Source: Microbacterium luteolum
GTDB lineage: Bacteria > Actinomycetota > Actinomycetes > Actinomycetales > Microbacteriaceae
Assembly: GCF_039533965.1 (NCBI RefSeq)
Contig: NZ_BAAAUN010000001.1
Location: forward strand, 496,001-560,000
Direction of reading: 5' to 3'
DNA length: 64,000 nt
In this document: in pieces, positions 1-7,643 of the stretch
Position numbering within the stretch: the stretch's first letter is position 1
Layout: every line of letters begins with the position of its first letter
Notes under the pieces: generated by a model
Database searches by the model: none
Told to the model about the DNA's origin: nothing
What the model saw: only the letters and a program-made list of their open reading frames with translations
Program-made: the position numbers and the translations under genes

Positions 1-1
1 C

Positions 2-214
2 CGCGGTGCGTTCCGTCGCGACACCACCTACGAGTCCACGGTCTCCGGTGTCTTCGTCGCCGGAGATGCCGGACGCGGGCAGTCCCTCATCGTCTGGGCC
101 ATCGCCGAGGGCCGCGCGGCTGCAGCCAACGTCGATCGGTTCCTGATGGGCACCACGGTGCTTCCCGAGCCGGTGCGACCGCATGATGTCGCGATCGGAC
201 TCCAGCCCGCGTAG
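2..214 (+). CDS. gltD: Glutamate synthase small subunit, C-terminal fragment
   Basis: This is the 3' end of a gene that begins outside the window. The frame encodes a piece rich in [22 protein letters not shown] followed by [11 protein letters not shown], which is the C-terminal FAD/NADPH-binding signature of the glutamate synthase beta chain. In that family the beta subunit passes electrons from NADPH to the large subunit for glutamate formation from glutamine and 2-oxoglutarate. The stop TAG is about 60 bp upstream of pyk. The identification rests on the conserved C-terminal motif only, because the rest of the protein is not visible. Confidence 0.85.
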   Translation, partial: RGAFRRDTTYESTVSGVFVAGDAGRGQSLIVWAIAEGRAAAANVDRFLMGTTVLPEPVRPHDVAIGLQPA

Positions 215-276
215 GCTGAGCCGCGGCACCGTCGCCTGATTCACCTTCCCCCACTTTTCTACCCTGGAGAATTCTG

Positions 277-1728
277 TTGAGACGCGCGAAAATCGTCGCC
301 ACCCTGGGCCCCGCCACCTCCACCTATGAGACGGTGCGCGCACTGATCGATGCGGGGGTGGATGTCGCACGCCTGAACCTCAGCCACGGCGACTACTCCG
401 TGCATGAGAACAACTACGCCAACGTGCGCCGTGCCGCGGACGACGCCGGCCGCGCTGTCGCCATCCTCGTCGACCTCCAGGGGCCGAAGATCCGTCTCGG
501 CAAGTTCGAGAACGGCCCCTACGAGCTCGCCAAGGGCGACATCTTCAAGATCACCACCGAAGACATCATCGGCAACAAGGAGATCTGCGGCACGACCTTC
601 AAGGGTCTGCCGCAGGACGTCAAGCCCGGTGACTTCCTCCTGATCGACGATGGCAAGGTGCGCGTCGAGGTCGTCGAGACCGATGGCGTCGTCGTCACCA
701 CGAAGGTCATCGTCGCCGGAGCCGTGTCGAACAACAAGGGCATCAACCTTCCCGGTGTCGCCGTGAACGTCCCCGCGCTGAGCGAGAAGGACGAAGACGA
801 CCTCCGCTGGGGCCTGCGCATCGGCGCCGACCTGATCGCGCTGTCGTTCGTCCGCAACGCGTCCGACGTCACCCGCGTGCACGAGATCATGGCCGAAGAG
901 GGTGTCCGGGTTCCGGTCATCGCGAAGGTCGAGAAGCCGCAGGCCGTCGATGCCCTCGAAGAGATCGTCGACGCGTTCGACTCGATCATGGTCGCCCGTG
1001 GCGATCTGGGTGTCGAACTGCCGCTCGAAGCCGTCCCGATCGTGCAGAAGCGCGCTGTCGAGCTCGCCCGTCGCATGGCGAAGCCCGTCATCGTCGCGAC
1101 GCAGATGCTCGAGTCGATGATCAACAGCCCGGTGCCGACGCGTGCCGAGACCTCCGATGTCGCCAACGCCGTGCTCGATGGCGCCGATGCGGTCATGCTC
1201 TCCGGCGAGACCAGCGTCGGTGACTACCCGGTCGTGGTCGTCGAGACCATGGCCCGCATCATCGAGTCGACCGAGGAGCACGGCCTGGAGCGCATCGCGC
1301 CGCTCACCACCAAGCCGCGCACCCAGGGCGGTGCGATCACCCTCGCCGCCCTCGAGGTCGCCGAGTTCGTCGACGCGAAGTTCCTCTGCGTCTTCACGCA
1401 GTCGGGCGACTCCGCTCGTCGTCTCTCGCGTCTGCGCTCGCGCATCCCGATGCTGGCCTTCACGCCCGAGCCCGACATCCGCCGCCGTATGGCGCTCACG
1501 TGGGGCATCCGCTCGACCCTCGTCGACATGGTGCAGCACACCGACCTGATGTATCTGCAGGTCGACGACTATCTGCTCAAGAGCGGCCTGGCTCAGGAAG
1601 GGGACAAGGTCGTCGTGATCTCCGGTTCCCCTCCCGGAATCGTCGGCTCGACGAACGACATCCGCGTCCACAAGGTGGGCGATGCCGTGAACGGCGCCGC
1701 ACCGATCTACAAGGAAGCCACCGTCTGA
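277..1728 (+). CDS. pyk: Pyruvate kinase
   Basis: This 483-residue protein has the usual bacterial pyruvate kinase length and catalyses phosphoenolpyruvate plus ADP to pyruvate plus ATP at the end of glycolysis. The N-terminus MRRAKIVATLGPA and the LNLSHG segment are the first substrate-binding strands. VIAKVEKPQAV near residue 215 carries the catalytic lysine, and MLESMINSPVPTRAE is the family signature loop. The start is a TTG preceded by GGAGA at 266-270; no better ATG or GTG agrees with the conserved N-terminus. The gene stands alone, between gltD and a strong terminator just after its stop. Confidence 0.97.
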   Translation: MRRAKIVATLGPATSTYETVRALIDAGVDVARLNLSHGDYSVHENNYANVRRAADDAGRAVAILVDLQGPKIRLGKFENGPYELAKGDIFKITTEDIIGNKEICGTTFKGLPQDVKPGDFLLIDDGKVRVEVVETDGVVVTTKVIVAGAVSNNKGINLPGVAVNVPALSEKDEDDLRWGLRIGADLIALSFVRNASDVTRVHEIMAEEGVRVPVIAKVEKPQAVDALEEIVDAFDSIMVARGDLGVELPLEAVPIVQKRAVELARRMAKPVIVATQMLESMINSPVPTRAETSDVANAVLDGADAVMLSGETSVGDYPVVVVETMARIIESTEEHGLERIAPLTTKPRTQGGAITLAALEVAEFVDAKFLCVFTQSGDSARRLSRLRSRIPMLAFTPEPDIRRRMALTWGIRSTLVDMVQHTDLMYLQVDDYLLKSGLAQEGDKVVVISGSPPGIVGSTNDIRVHKVGDAVNGAAPIYKEATV

Positions 1729-1744
1729 TCCGGTGACACACAGC

Positions 1745-1774
1745 AGAGGGGCGGGACTTCGGTCCCGCCCCTCT
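1745..1774 (+). terminator. Intrinsic terminator of pyk
   Basis: A perfect 13-bp GC-rich stem (1745-1757 paired with 1762-1774) closes on a stable TTCG tetraloop 17 nt after the pyk stop codon. There is only a weak T run behind it, as is common in high-GC actinobacteria. Confidence 0.9.
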
Positions 1775-1786
1775 GTCGGTATCGGG

Positions 1787-1792
1787 TAGCTT
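1787..1792 (+). promoter_or_regulatory. -10 box for the hydrolase gene, likely leaderless start at ATG 1800
   Basis: TAGCTT lies 7 nt before an ATG at 1800, the same geometry seen upstream of polA and several other genes in this window. It argues that translation of the following hydrolase begins at 1800 and not at the first in-frame GTG at 1991. Confidence 0.5.
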
Positions 1793-1990
1793 TGCCGCCA
1801 TGGGATTACCGAGCCGCCGACCCGATCCCGTGACGCCCATGGTGACGACATCAACCCGCTGAAAGCGCTCGGCTGGTGGCTCGCCGACTACGCGTATGCC
1901 GGGTACTGGCAGCTCAGGGCTTCCTTCGCGCGCTCCGACGCAGCGGAGTTCTCCTCGGGCGACGCGGCGCACATCGTCACGCTTCCCGGG

Positions 1991-2512
1991 GTGTACGAGA
2001 CGTGGCGGTTCATGCAGCCGCTCATCACGGCGCTGCATGCGCGCGGCCATCCCGTGCACGTGGTCGATGTGCTTCGGCGGAACCAGCGGCCGGTGGCCGA
2101 GATGGCTGAGCAGGTCGCCGACTTCCTCGAGGTGAACGACCTGACGGATGTCATCCTCGTCGCGCACAGCAAGGGCGGCCTCGCCGGCAAGCTCGTCATG
2201 ACGGGTCGTGCGGCGAGCCGGGTGCGCGCGATGCTCGCGATCGCGACGCCCTTCGGTGGTTCCCGGTACGCACGGAGGATCCCGATGCGCACGCTGCGCG
2301 CCTTCTCTCCGGATGACCCGTCGATCGTGGGTCTCACCCGGCAGCTCGAGGTCAACGCGAGGATCGTCTCGATCTACGCCGAATTCGACCCGCACATCCC
2401 CGAGGGGAGCGAGCTGGCGGGAGCGAAGAACGTCCGGCTCGACACCGGAGGGCACTTCCGCATCCTCGCCCATCCGCGCGTGCTCGCCGAGCTCGCGGTC
2501 CTGGCCGAGTAG
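1991..2512 (+). CDS. Alpha/beta hydrolase, lipase-like, with an apparent frameshift upstream
   Basis: The open part encodes 173 residues with a lipase-type fold: LPGVYETWRFM before the first helix, the nucleophile elbow VAHSKGG (Ser in H-S-K-G), and a late GGHFRILAHP with the likely catalytic His. The same frame stays open back to about 1785 and reads convincingly as protein (NPLKALGWWLADYAYAGYWQLR), but it has no ATG, GTG or TTG. The only well-placed start, ATG 1800 behind a TAGCTT box, is in another frame that stops at 1862. One missing base between about 1840 and 1855 would join them. The gene is therefore either frameshifted, mis-sequenced, or started at a rare codon; 1991 is only the first canonical start in frame. 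Substrate unknown. Confidence 0.75.
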   Translation: MYETWRFMQPLITALHARGHPVHVVDVLRRNQRPVAEMAEQVADFLEVNDLTDVILVAHSKGGLAGKLVMTGRAASRVRAMLAIATPFGGSRYARRIPMRTLRAFSPDDPSIVGLTRQLEVNARIVSIYAEFDPHIPEGSELAGAKNVRLDTGGHFRILAHPRVLAELAVLAE

Positions 2513-2580
2513 GCATTCCTCCGGCCCAGGTCGTGTCTCCTACCCGGTTCACGTCGCCGTCGATGCTTTTCGGCCAGCGG

Positions 2581-3840
2581 TCAGGGGGCGTAGGTCATGA
2601 CATCCCCGACGAGAGGCGCCTCGGAGGTGCGATTGCCCGAGAGCGCAGTATCGAGGTTGTAGGGCGTGCCGGCGAAGCCTGCCTCGATCGCCTCAGCACT
2701 CGGCACCACTCCGTCGAGGGTGAACGAGTCGATCAGGAACGGCAAGCCGTTCGAGGCGAGCGGGCTCGGTGAGTCCATGATGTGGAAGTGCAGGTGTGGG
2801 GCGTCGGAATTGCCCGAGTTGCCGAGCAGCGCGATCGGTTCGCCCTTCTTCAGCTGCTGGCCCACCTCGACGTGCTCCGGGTTGCCGGGCTGCAGATGCG
2901 CGTAGAAGGCGAAGCGGCCGTCGCCGATGTCTTGCACGATGTAGTTGCCGCCGTATTCGTCGAGGGTGAGGCCAGTGGGGTTCGCCCCTGGTGTCTGCTC
3001 AGGCCGGTCGGTGGTCATCGCGACCACCGGGCCGTCGGCGACTGCGATGATGGCGTTGCCGAAGGCCGGGTAGTTCTGGGCCACGGTCTTGTCTCCGGTG
3101 AACAGCCGGTCGTCCTCGGTGAGCTGCACGTAATCGATGGCCCAGCGTTCCGGCACCTTGAAGCCGGCGTTGATGGGGCTGACCGCTCCGCGGTGCGGTG
3201 TGAGAGTGCAGCATCCGTTGCCGTTCAGCCAGCCCGCGCCCTGCAGCGGTGGACCGATGGTGACGGGAATCGAAACGCTCACCATGACGGCGGGAACGTG
3301 TTCGACGATGACAGAGTCGTAGATGGGCGGGTTGGCTTCGGGCATCCGCACGGTCACGGTGTGCTCGATCGTGGTCGGCACCTCGGCGGCAGATACGACG
3401 ATCGCGTCCATCCAGATCATGGCGCTTCCGCCGCCCGGGAGGGTACCGCTGGCGTCCCCCGTGCCGACACCGCGGTAGACGGCGGTCAACTCCTCGCCGG
3501 TGAGCGACTGCAGTGTGCCGCCGTCGGCGCTGGATTCGACCGATTCGATCGTTACCGGCGATGCCGAGGCATTGACGAGCAGGAGCTCATAAGCCAGATG
3601 TATGCGTCCGTCGGTGGCGGGAGCGGCGATCGGCGGATTCGTGACGGTCACAACCACCGGGGAGTATGCATCCTGAGCGGCATCGTAGTGCGCGGGAGAG
3701 GACTCGACCGGCGTCATGGCAGTCGTCTCAGACGGGTCCGACGGGCCGGTGCATCCGCTCAAGAACAGCACCGAGATCGAGGACAGTGCAACAGCGGAGA
3801 AGAAGGTCGAGCGTGGTCGAGGACGGAGCATGCATCTCAT
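2581..3840 (-). CDS. Secreted lipoprotein with M23 peptidase (LytM-type) domain
   Basis: With the start at 3840 the protein has 419 residues. It begins MRCMLRPRPR followed by a hydrophobic stretch and a lipobox LSGC with Cys at about residue 30, so it is predicted to be anchored on the outer face of the membrane. The middle part looks like a beta-sandwich. The C-terminal half has the M23/LytM pattern: NAIIAVADGPVV, YAHLQPG, a GQQLKKGEPIALLGNSGNS turn and the zinc-binding HLHFH motif. Such proteins act on peptidoglycan or regulate enzymes that do. The usual first HxxxD zinc ligand is not obvious (RWAIDY sits in that place), so activity is not assured. A longer open frame upstream to 3990 overlaps the neighbouring gene and carries no signal peptide, so it was trimmed. 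Confidence 0.85.
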   Translation of the reverse strand: MRCMLRPRPRSTFFSAVALSSISVLFLSGCTGPSDPSETTAMTPVESSPAHYDAAQDAYSPVVVTVTNPPIAAPATDGRIHLAYELLLVNASASPVTIESVESSADGGTLQSLTGEELTAVYRGVGTGDASGTLPGGGSAMIWMDAIVVSAAEVPTTIEHTVTVRMPEANPPIYDSVIVEHVPAVMVSVSIPVTIGPPLQGAGWLNGNGCCTLTPHRGAVSPINAGFKVPERWAIDYVQLTEDDRLFTGDKTVAQNYPAFGNAIIAVADGPVVAMTTDRPEQTPGANPTGLTLDEYGGNYIVQDIGDGRFAFYAHLQPGNPEHVEVGQQLKKGEPIALLGNSGNSDAPHLHFHIMDSPSPLASNGLPFLIDSFTLDGVVPSAEAIEAGFAGTPYNLDTALSGNRTSEAPLVGDVMTYAP

Positions 3841-3865
3841 TGTGCCCAACTGCCGCGGGGAGATG

Positions 3866-5116
3866 TCAACCGCAGCTCCCCGCAGGTGTGCGTCCATCTC
3901 CCAGAGTGGGCAGCCAGAGCAGCAGATCCGGGAGCGCGGCGTAGGCGGCCAGTCCGTGATCGATGTCCGGATACGTGTGGAACGTGACATCCGCCTGCTG
4001 AGAGCAGAGCAGCTTCACATAGCCCTCGGTCGCACTCGGGCGCACCAGCTGGTCCGCCTCGCCCTGTCCGACGAAGACGGGCACGGTCACCGGCTGGCCA
4101 CCGGCGCTGTTCTCCTCGAGCAGCGTCTTCCACGGCTCGGTGGTGGCCGGGTCGCTCGTCACATAGCCGCCGACGAGCGGGTCGGCGATCGCATGGAGTT
4201 CCTTCGTCTGGGTGAGGAGGCAGAGCTCGGCCATCGCGGGGGTGGCTTTCGCACCGGCAGGAGTGAGTATCGCGGTGATCTCATCCGCGGTGTACCGGTC
4301 CGCGTAGGCGACCGTGTATGCGGGGATGGCGAGCGAGGCGATCGTCACTCCGGAGAGGTCGATGATGTCATCGGTCATCAGCGCGTTCAGATTCGCCGCC
4401 GGCGCTGCCACCGCGACACCCTCCAGCTTCAGCTCCGGGGCGTACGACGATGCACGCTCCGCCGCGAAGAGCACCGCCTGCCCGCCCTGCGAATGCCCCC
4501 ACAGGACGAGGCGATCACCTATGCCGGCACCGTCGATCCTGCGCGCCGCGCGCACGATGTCCAGCACGCTGTTCGACTCTGGCACCCCGAGAAGATACGA
4601 CGACTGTCCGTCGACGCCGAGTCCGGGATAGTCGGTCGCGGCGATCGCGTACCCCTCGGCGAGCAGCTCGTGCAGCCCCTCGATGTACTGGAAGGGATCG
4701 AGGCCGAGTGACGGCGCGCATTGCGCTGCGGCGCCCGTGGTCGGATGGGCCCAGGAGATCACGGTCCGACCGCCGTCTGGTGCCGGACCATCCGGGACGA
4801 TCACGACGCCCGAGACCGGGACGTCATCGCCGGCGAGATCTCGGGAGTGATAGATCACCCGCCAGGCCGACGACCCCGCGGGCGCACTCGCGATCGGCTC
4901 GATGCGGATGATCTCCCCGGGTTCGCCCGTCGGAGCAGGGGAGGGCAACGAGTAGAACGCCGGGTCGGTCTTGAGGTCGGCTTCACCCTCGATGTAGCGG
5001 CGGGCGAACTCCGCGGCGGCGAGCCCGAGCACGACGATGAGGACGGCCCCGATGAGGAGGAGGACCCGTCGTCGTCTCGGTCGACGTGCGTGCGCCGCGG
5101 GCGCGCCACTGTCCAT
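3866..5116 (-). CDS. Secreted lipase-like alpha/beta hydrolase
   Basis: A 416-residue protein with an Arg-rich N-terminus (RRPRRRR) and one membrane helix (VLLLIGAVLIVVLGLAAAEF), then an extracytoplasmic domain. The order SWAHPTTG, ATDYPGLG, LWGHSQGG (nucleophile Ser) and DIDHG (catalytic His) matches the secretory lipase / prolyl-oligopeptidase-like alpha/beta hydrolases. The most probable start is ATG 5116; the TTG at 5134 gives six extra residues, but a TATACA box sits 6 nt before ATG 5116, matching the leaderless geometry seen elsewhere here. It is followed 25 bp downstream by the M23 lipoprotein gene on the same strand, so the two are probably co-transcribed. Natural substrate unknown. 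Confidence 0.85.
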   Translation of the reverse strand: MDSGAPAAHARRPRRRRVLLLIGAVLIVVLGLAAAEFARRYIEGEADLKTDPAFYSLPSPAPTGEPGEIIRIEPIASAPAGSSAWRVIYHSRDLAGDDVPVSGVVIVPDGPAPDGGRTVISWAHPTTGAAAQCAPSLGLDPFQYIEGLHELLAEGYAIAATDYPGLGVDGQSSYLLGVPESNSVLDIVRAARRIDGAGIGDRLVLWGHSQGGQAVLFAAERASSYAPELKLEGVAVAAPAANLNALMTDDIIDLSGVTIASLAIPAYTVAYADRYTADEITAILTPAGAKATPAMAELCLLTQTKELHAIADPLVGGYVTSDPATTEPWKTLLEENSAGGQPVTVPVFVGQGEADQLVRPSATEGYVKLLCSQQADVTFHTYPDIDHGLAAYAALPDLLLWLPTLGDGRTPAGSCG

Positions 5117-5140
5117 AGGGACTGTATAGCGCAATCAGGG

Positions 5141-5223
5141 TGCCGGCGGTGGGACTCGAACCCACACGCCCTTTCGGACAAAGCATTTTGAGTGCTCCGC
5201 GTCTGCCATTCCGCCACGCCGGC
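5141..5223 (-). tRNA. tRNA-Leu (CAA)
   Basis: Read on the minus strand, the 7-bp acceptor stem GCCGGCG pairs with CGCCGGC, followed by discriminator A. The D arm (GGCGGAATGGCAGACGC), the anticodon arm with loop CTCAAAA (anticodon CAA), a long variable arm (type II, as in Leu) and the T arm GGGTTCGAGTCCC are all present. The 3' CCA is not encoded. Confidence 0.95.
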
Positions 5224-5303
5224 TCGTGTGTCGCGCCTTCGACTTTAGCGCAGGCGCACGGGGCGGAGCGCCGGGCCACCGCCGGTGCACAGGGCCTCTC
5301 CAC

Positions 5304-5309
5304 TAGGAT
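5304..5309 (+). promoter_or_regulatory. -10 box of pdtaR, leaderless geometry
   Basis: TAGGAT ends 6 nt before the GTG start of the response regulator gene. The spacing leaves no room for a Shine-Dalgarno leader and matches the leaderless pattern in this window. Confidence 0.6.
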
Positions 5310-5315
5310 GTATCT

Positions 5316-5936
5316 GTGACCGAGCAAGAAGAGCAGGCTGTTGAGCCCACGGCATCCGCACCCCGACGCGTCGTCGTCGCCGAAGACGAATCGCTGATCC
5401 GTCTCGACATCGTCGAGATCCTCCGCGACAACGGCTTCGATGTCGTCGGCGAGGCCGGCGACGGCGAGACCGCCGTCGCTCTCGCGACCGAGTTGCGCCC
5501 CGACCTCGTCATCATGGACGTCAAGATGCCTCAGCTCGACGGCATCAGTGCCGCCGAGAAGCTGCACAAGGGGAACATCGCCCCGGTCGTGCTCCTCACG
5601 GCGTTCAGCCAGAAGGAGCTCGTCGAGCGGGCGAGCGAGGCCGGTGCTCTGGCGTACGTCGTCAAGCCGTTCACCCCGAACGACCTGCTTCCCGCGATCG
5701 AGATCGCGCTGGCCCGTCACGAGCAGATCATCACCCTCGAGGCCGAGGTCGCCGACATGGTCGAGCGCTTCGAGACCCGCAAGCTCGTCGACCGGGCCAA
5801 GGGCCTGCTCAACGAGAAGATGGGCCTGAGCGAGCCCGAGGCGTTCCGCTGGATCCAGAAGGCGTCGATGGACCGCCGTCTGACGATGCAGGACGTCGCG
5901 AAGGCGATCATCGAGCAGCTCGCGCCGAAGAAGTGA
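5316..5936 (+). CDS. pdtaR: ANTAR-domain response regulator, PdtaR-like
   Basis: This 206-residue protein has an N-terminal receiver domain (RRVVVAEDESLIRLDI, phospho-acceptor Asp in DLVIMDVKMP, Thr in LLTAFS, Lys in VVKPF). A helical linker leads to a C-terminal ANTAR RNA-binding domain (KLVDRAKGLLNEKMGLSEPEAFRWIQKASMDRR). That layout and length match PdtaR of actinobacteria, which is activated by the histidine kinase PdtaS and acts by binding dual-hairpin antiterminator RNAs. No kinase gene is next to it, so the cognate sensor must lie elsewhere, as is usual in actinobacteria. The start is a GTG. A GNAT gene follows after 16 bp and may share the transcript. Confidence 0.92.
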   Translation: MTEQEEQAVEPTASAPRRVVVAEDESLIRLDIVEILRDNGFDVVGEAGDGETAVALATELRPDLVIMDVKMPQLDGISAAEKLHKGNIAPVVLLTAFSQKELVERASEAGALAYVVKPFTPNDLLPAIEIALARHEQIITLEAEVADMVERFETRKLVDRAKGLLNEKMGLSEPEAFRWIQKASMDRRLTMQDVAKAIIEQLAPKK

Positions 5937-5952
5937 GCCCGGAGGGCTCGGA

Positions 5953-6534
5953 TTGAGCCTGTCGGAATCTCAGCTTCGGCTCGACGCCGAGCACATTCTG
6001 CGTCCGGTTGGTCGCGGTGACGGCGCAGCACTGGCTCGCGCGTACCTCGCGAACCGCGAGCATCTCGCGCCCTGGGAGCCCACGCGCGCTGCGTCGTTCT
6101 TCACGGCGGAGTTCCAGGAGCGGCACGCGCAAGAGTGCGAGGCGGATGCCGCCTCGGGCCGCAGCATCCGATTCGTCATCGAGTCCGACGACGGCGAGAT
6201 CCGCGGCCGGATGAACCTCAACAACATCGTTCGCGGTGCGTTCTGGAGCGCCGACCTCGGCTATTGGATCGACGTCTCGCGTCTGCGTCGAGGCCTCGCG
6301 TCCCGTGCGGTCGAACGCGTGGCCGCCTACGCCGGGGAAGAACTGCGGCTCCACCGCCTGCAGGCCGCGACGTTGCTGCACAACGTCGGTTCGCAGCGCG
6401 TGCTCGCCGAGAGCGGGTTCGAGAGGATCGGCCTCGCACCGCGGTATCTGCGGATCGCGGGGGAGTGGCAGGACCACCTGCTGTTCCAGCTGCTGCTGGA
6501 GGAGCCGCTCAGTCCGCGGCAGGAACGGCCTTGA
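5953..6534 (+). CDS. GNAT acetyltransferase, RimJ/RimL type
   Basis: A 193-residue protein of the GNAT superfamily, subgroup that acetylates protein or small-molecule amines. Visible family features are LAPWEPTRAASFFT in the N-terminal half, the beta-4 strand with FWSADLGYWID, the acetyl-CoA pyrophosphate loop region SRLRRGLASRAVERV, and NVGSQRVLAESGFERIG, the typical RimJ-like C-terminal signature. The start is a TTG behind GGAGGG (5940-5945), 16 bp after pdtaR. The last codons are part of a 32-bp sequence repeated at the end of the thioesterase gene at 7170, so the native 3' boundary may have been remodelled. Confidence 0.85.
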   Translation: MSLSESQLRLDAEHILRPVGRGDGAALARAYLANREHLAPWEPTRAASFFTAEFQERHAQECEADAASGRSIRFVIESDDGEIRGRMNLNNIVRGAFWSADLGYWIDVSRLRRGLASRAVERVAAYAGEELRLHRLQAATLLHNVGSQRVLAESGFERIGLAPRYLRIAGEWQDHLLFQLLLEEPLSPRQERP

Positions 6535-6540
6535 TCGTGT
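6509..6540. repeat. Direct repeat, copy 1 (relic of the thioesterase 3' end)
   Basis: These 32 bp are 30/32 identical to 7170-7201. The second copy is the real 3' end of the minus-strand thioesterase gene, so copy 1 looks like a leftover of the same junction. Between them lie two small coiled-coil genes. Confidence 0.8.
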
Positions 6541-6665
6541 CGGCGGTGGACCGGGACCAGGGCTCCCTCTGGTTCAGATCGTTCGATGTTTTCTACACAT
6601 TTTGTAGTGAGTCGAAGTTACACACAGTTCCTGTTGACACCGTTCTGCTCGCCCCTCGTGGGGCG

Positions 6666-6671
6666 TAATCT
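6666..6671 (+). promoter_or_regulatory. -10 box before the first coiled-coil gene
   Basis: TAATCT lies 7 nt before ATG 6679. It supports a start at 6679 in place of the longer open frame from 6586, whose first 31 residues look unlike protein. Confidence 0.5.
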
Positions 6672-6678
6672 CGTGCTC

Positions 6679-6894
6679 ATGGGGATGAGCCAAGTGGAAT
6701 TACAGCGCCGGGTCGAGCAGAATGCGAACGACACGGTGGAGATCTATGACCTGCTCAAGACGATGAATGGCACGCTCACCGAGCACACTCGCCGTCTCGA
6801 CGGTCTTGCCGAGCAGGTGGGCGAGCTCAAGGCTCAGCAGGGCGAGCTCAAAGCTCAGTCGGGCGAGATTCTCGGCATCCTCAAGCACCGCTGA
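6679..6894 (+). CDS. Small coiled-coil protein
   Basis: A 71-residue soluble protein starting MGMSQVELQRRVEQNANDTVEIYDLLKTMNG. It is almost entirely helical heptads and includes a tandem seven-residue repeat GELKAQQ/GELKAQS near the C-terminus. I do not recognise a family. The stop overlaps the next start (ATG at 6894), so the two small proteins are translationally coupled and may form a hetero-coiled-coil. A TAATCT box just upstream supports the start. The pair sits between two copies of a 32-bp repeat and is likely a recent insertion. Confidence 0.6.
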   Translation: MGMSQVELQRRVEQNANDTVEIYDLLKTMNGTLTEHTRRLDGLAEQVGELKAQQGELKAQSGEILGILKHR

Positions 6895-7163
6895 TGAACA
6901 CCGACGAAGAGATCGACCTCATCCTGCCCGTTCTCGGTTACAGCCCTGCCGAGGCATATTCGGAGATCCGATCCATCCACGGCACGCTTCTTCAGCAACG
7001 CTCACGCTTTGAGCAGATGACGAACCGGCAGATCGACAGCATCAGCGCCATCGATTCGCGATTCGGGGGAGTGAGTCGGCGGCTCGATAGGATCGAACAG
7101 CAGGTGGAAGAGATCGACGCGAAACTCGCGCGGCTGCTTGAACTCCTCTGCGGCCGGTATTGA
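6894..7163 (+). CDS. Small coiled-coil protein, partner of the preceding gene
   Basis: An 89-residue protein, MNTDEEIDLILPVLGYSPAEAYSEIRSI, followed by a long coiled coil ending RLDRIEQQVEEIDAKLARLLELLCGRY. It resembles the upstream partner in its RLDxI/LxEQV heptads, suggesting either common origin or pairing. No domain of known function is evident. Translation is coupled to the previous gene by a 1-bp overlap (TGATG). The stop is 7 bp before the convergent thioesterase stop. Confidence 0.6.
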   Translation: MNTDEEIDLILPVLGYSPAEAYSEIRSIHGTLLQQRSRFEQMTNRQIDSISAIDSRFGGVSRRLDRIEQQVEEIDAKLARLLELLCGRY

Positions 7164-7169
7164 AGCCGG

Positions 7170-7201
7170 TCAGTCCGCGGCAGGAACAGCCTTGATCATG
7201 T
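7170..7201. repeat. Direct repeat, copy 2 (native 3' end of thioesterase gene)
   Basis: This 32-bp stretch matches 6509-6540 with two mismatches. It codes for the last residues (about MIKAVPAAD) of the thioesterase on the minus strand, which makes it the parental copy. Confidence 0.8.
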
Positions 7202-7598
7202 TGGTGATCCGGATCGTCGAGCATCGTCGGCCCTGATCGTCGGTCACCACGATCTCGTGGACGGTGATGCTGCGGCCGAGGTGCACCGGCGTGCAGACGC
7301 CCGTGACGACGCCGGAGGTGGCCGAGCGCGTGTGGGTGGCGTTGATGTCCACGCCGACCGCGAGGCGTCCCGGTCCGGCGTGCAGGTTCGCCGCCATCGA
7401 CCCGAGCGACTCGCCGAGGACGACGTACGCACCGCCGTGCATGAGGCCGACGGGTTGCGTGTTGCCCTCGACGGGCATGGTGGCGACGCACCGCTCGAGG
7501 GTGAACTCGAGGAACTCCATGCCCATCTTCTGAGCCAGTGCCCCCATACCGCGGGCTGTCGCCCAGTCGAGTCCCTCGCTCGTCGCGACGTCGCTCAT
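7170..7598 (-). CDS. Hotdog-fold thioesterase, PaaI family
   Basis: A 142-residue protein with the PaaI/hotdog signature: CVATMPVEGNTQPVGLMHGGAYVVLGESLGSMAA, in which HGG starts the long hotdog helix and the acidic residue in GES is the likely catalytic position. The core strand GVDINATHTRSATSG and GVCTPVHLGRSITVHEI complete the fold. Family members hydrolyse acyl-CoA thioesters, often aromatic ones. The start ATG has a clear AGGAGG upstream. It is divergent from polA. Its 3' end was probably once tail-to-tail with the GNAT gene at 5953 before the coiled-coil pair was inserted. Confidence 0.9.
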   Translation of the reverse strand: MSDVATSEGLDWATARGMGALAQKMGMEFLEFTLERCVATMPVEGNTQPVGLMHGGAYVVLGESLGSMAANLHAGPGRLAVGVDINATHTRSATSGVVTGVCTPVHLGRSITVHEIVVTDDQGRRCSTIRITNMIKAVPAAD

Positions 7599-7631
7599 GA
7601 ATCCTCCTCAGCGGGTGTCTGTCGTCCTCGT

Positions 7632-7637
7632 TAGGCT
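7632..7637 (+). promoter_or_regulatory. -10 box of polA, leaderless geometry
   Basis: TAGGCT ends 6 nt before the GTG start of polA; no ribosome binding site lies between. Confidence 0.6.
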
Positions 7638-7643
7638 GACAGG

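Noticed and set aside
259..1854. 531-residue open frame opposite pyk
   Set aside because: It is an antisense shadow of pyk created by high third-position GC; the sequence is Asp/Arg/Gly-rich and has no domains.
6634..6671. TTGACA at 6634-6639 as the -35 of the coiled-coil promoter
   Set aside because: The distance to TAATCT is 26 bp, too long for a standard promoter.
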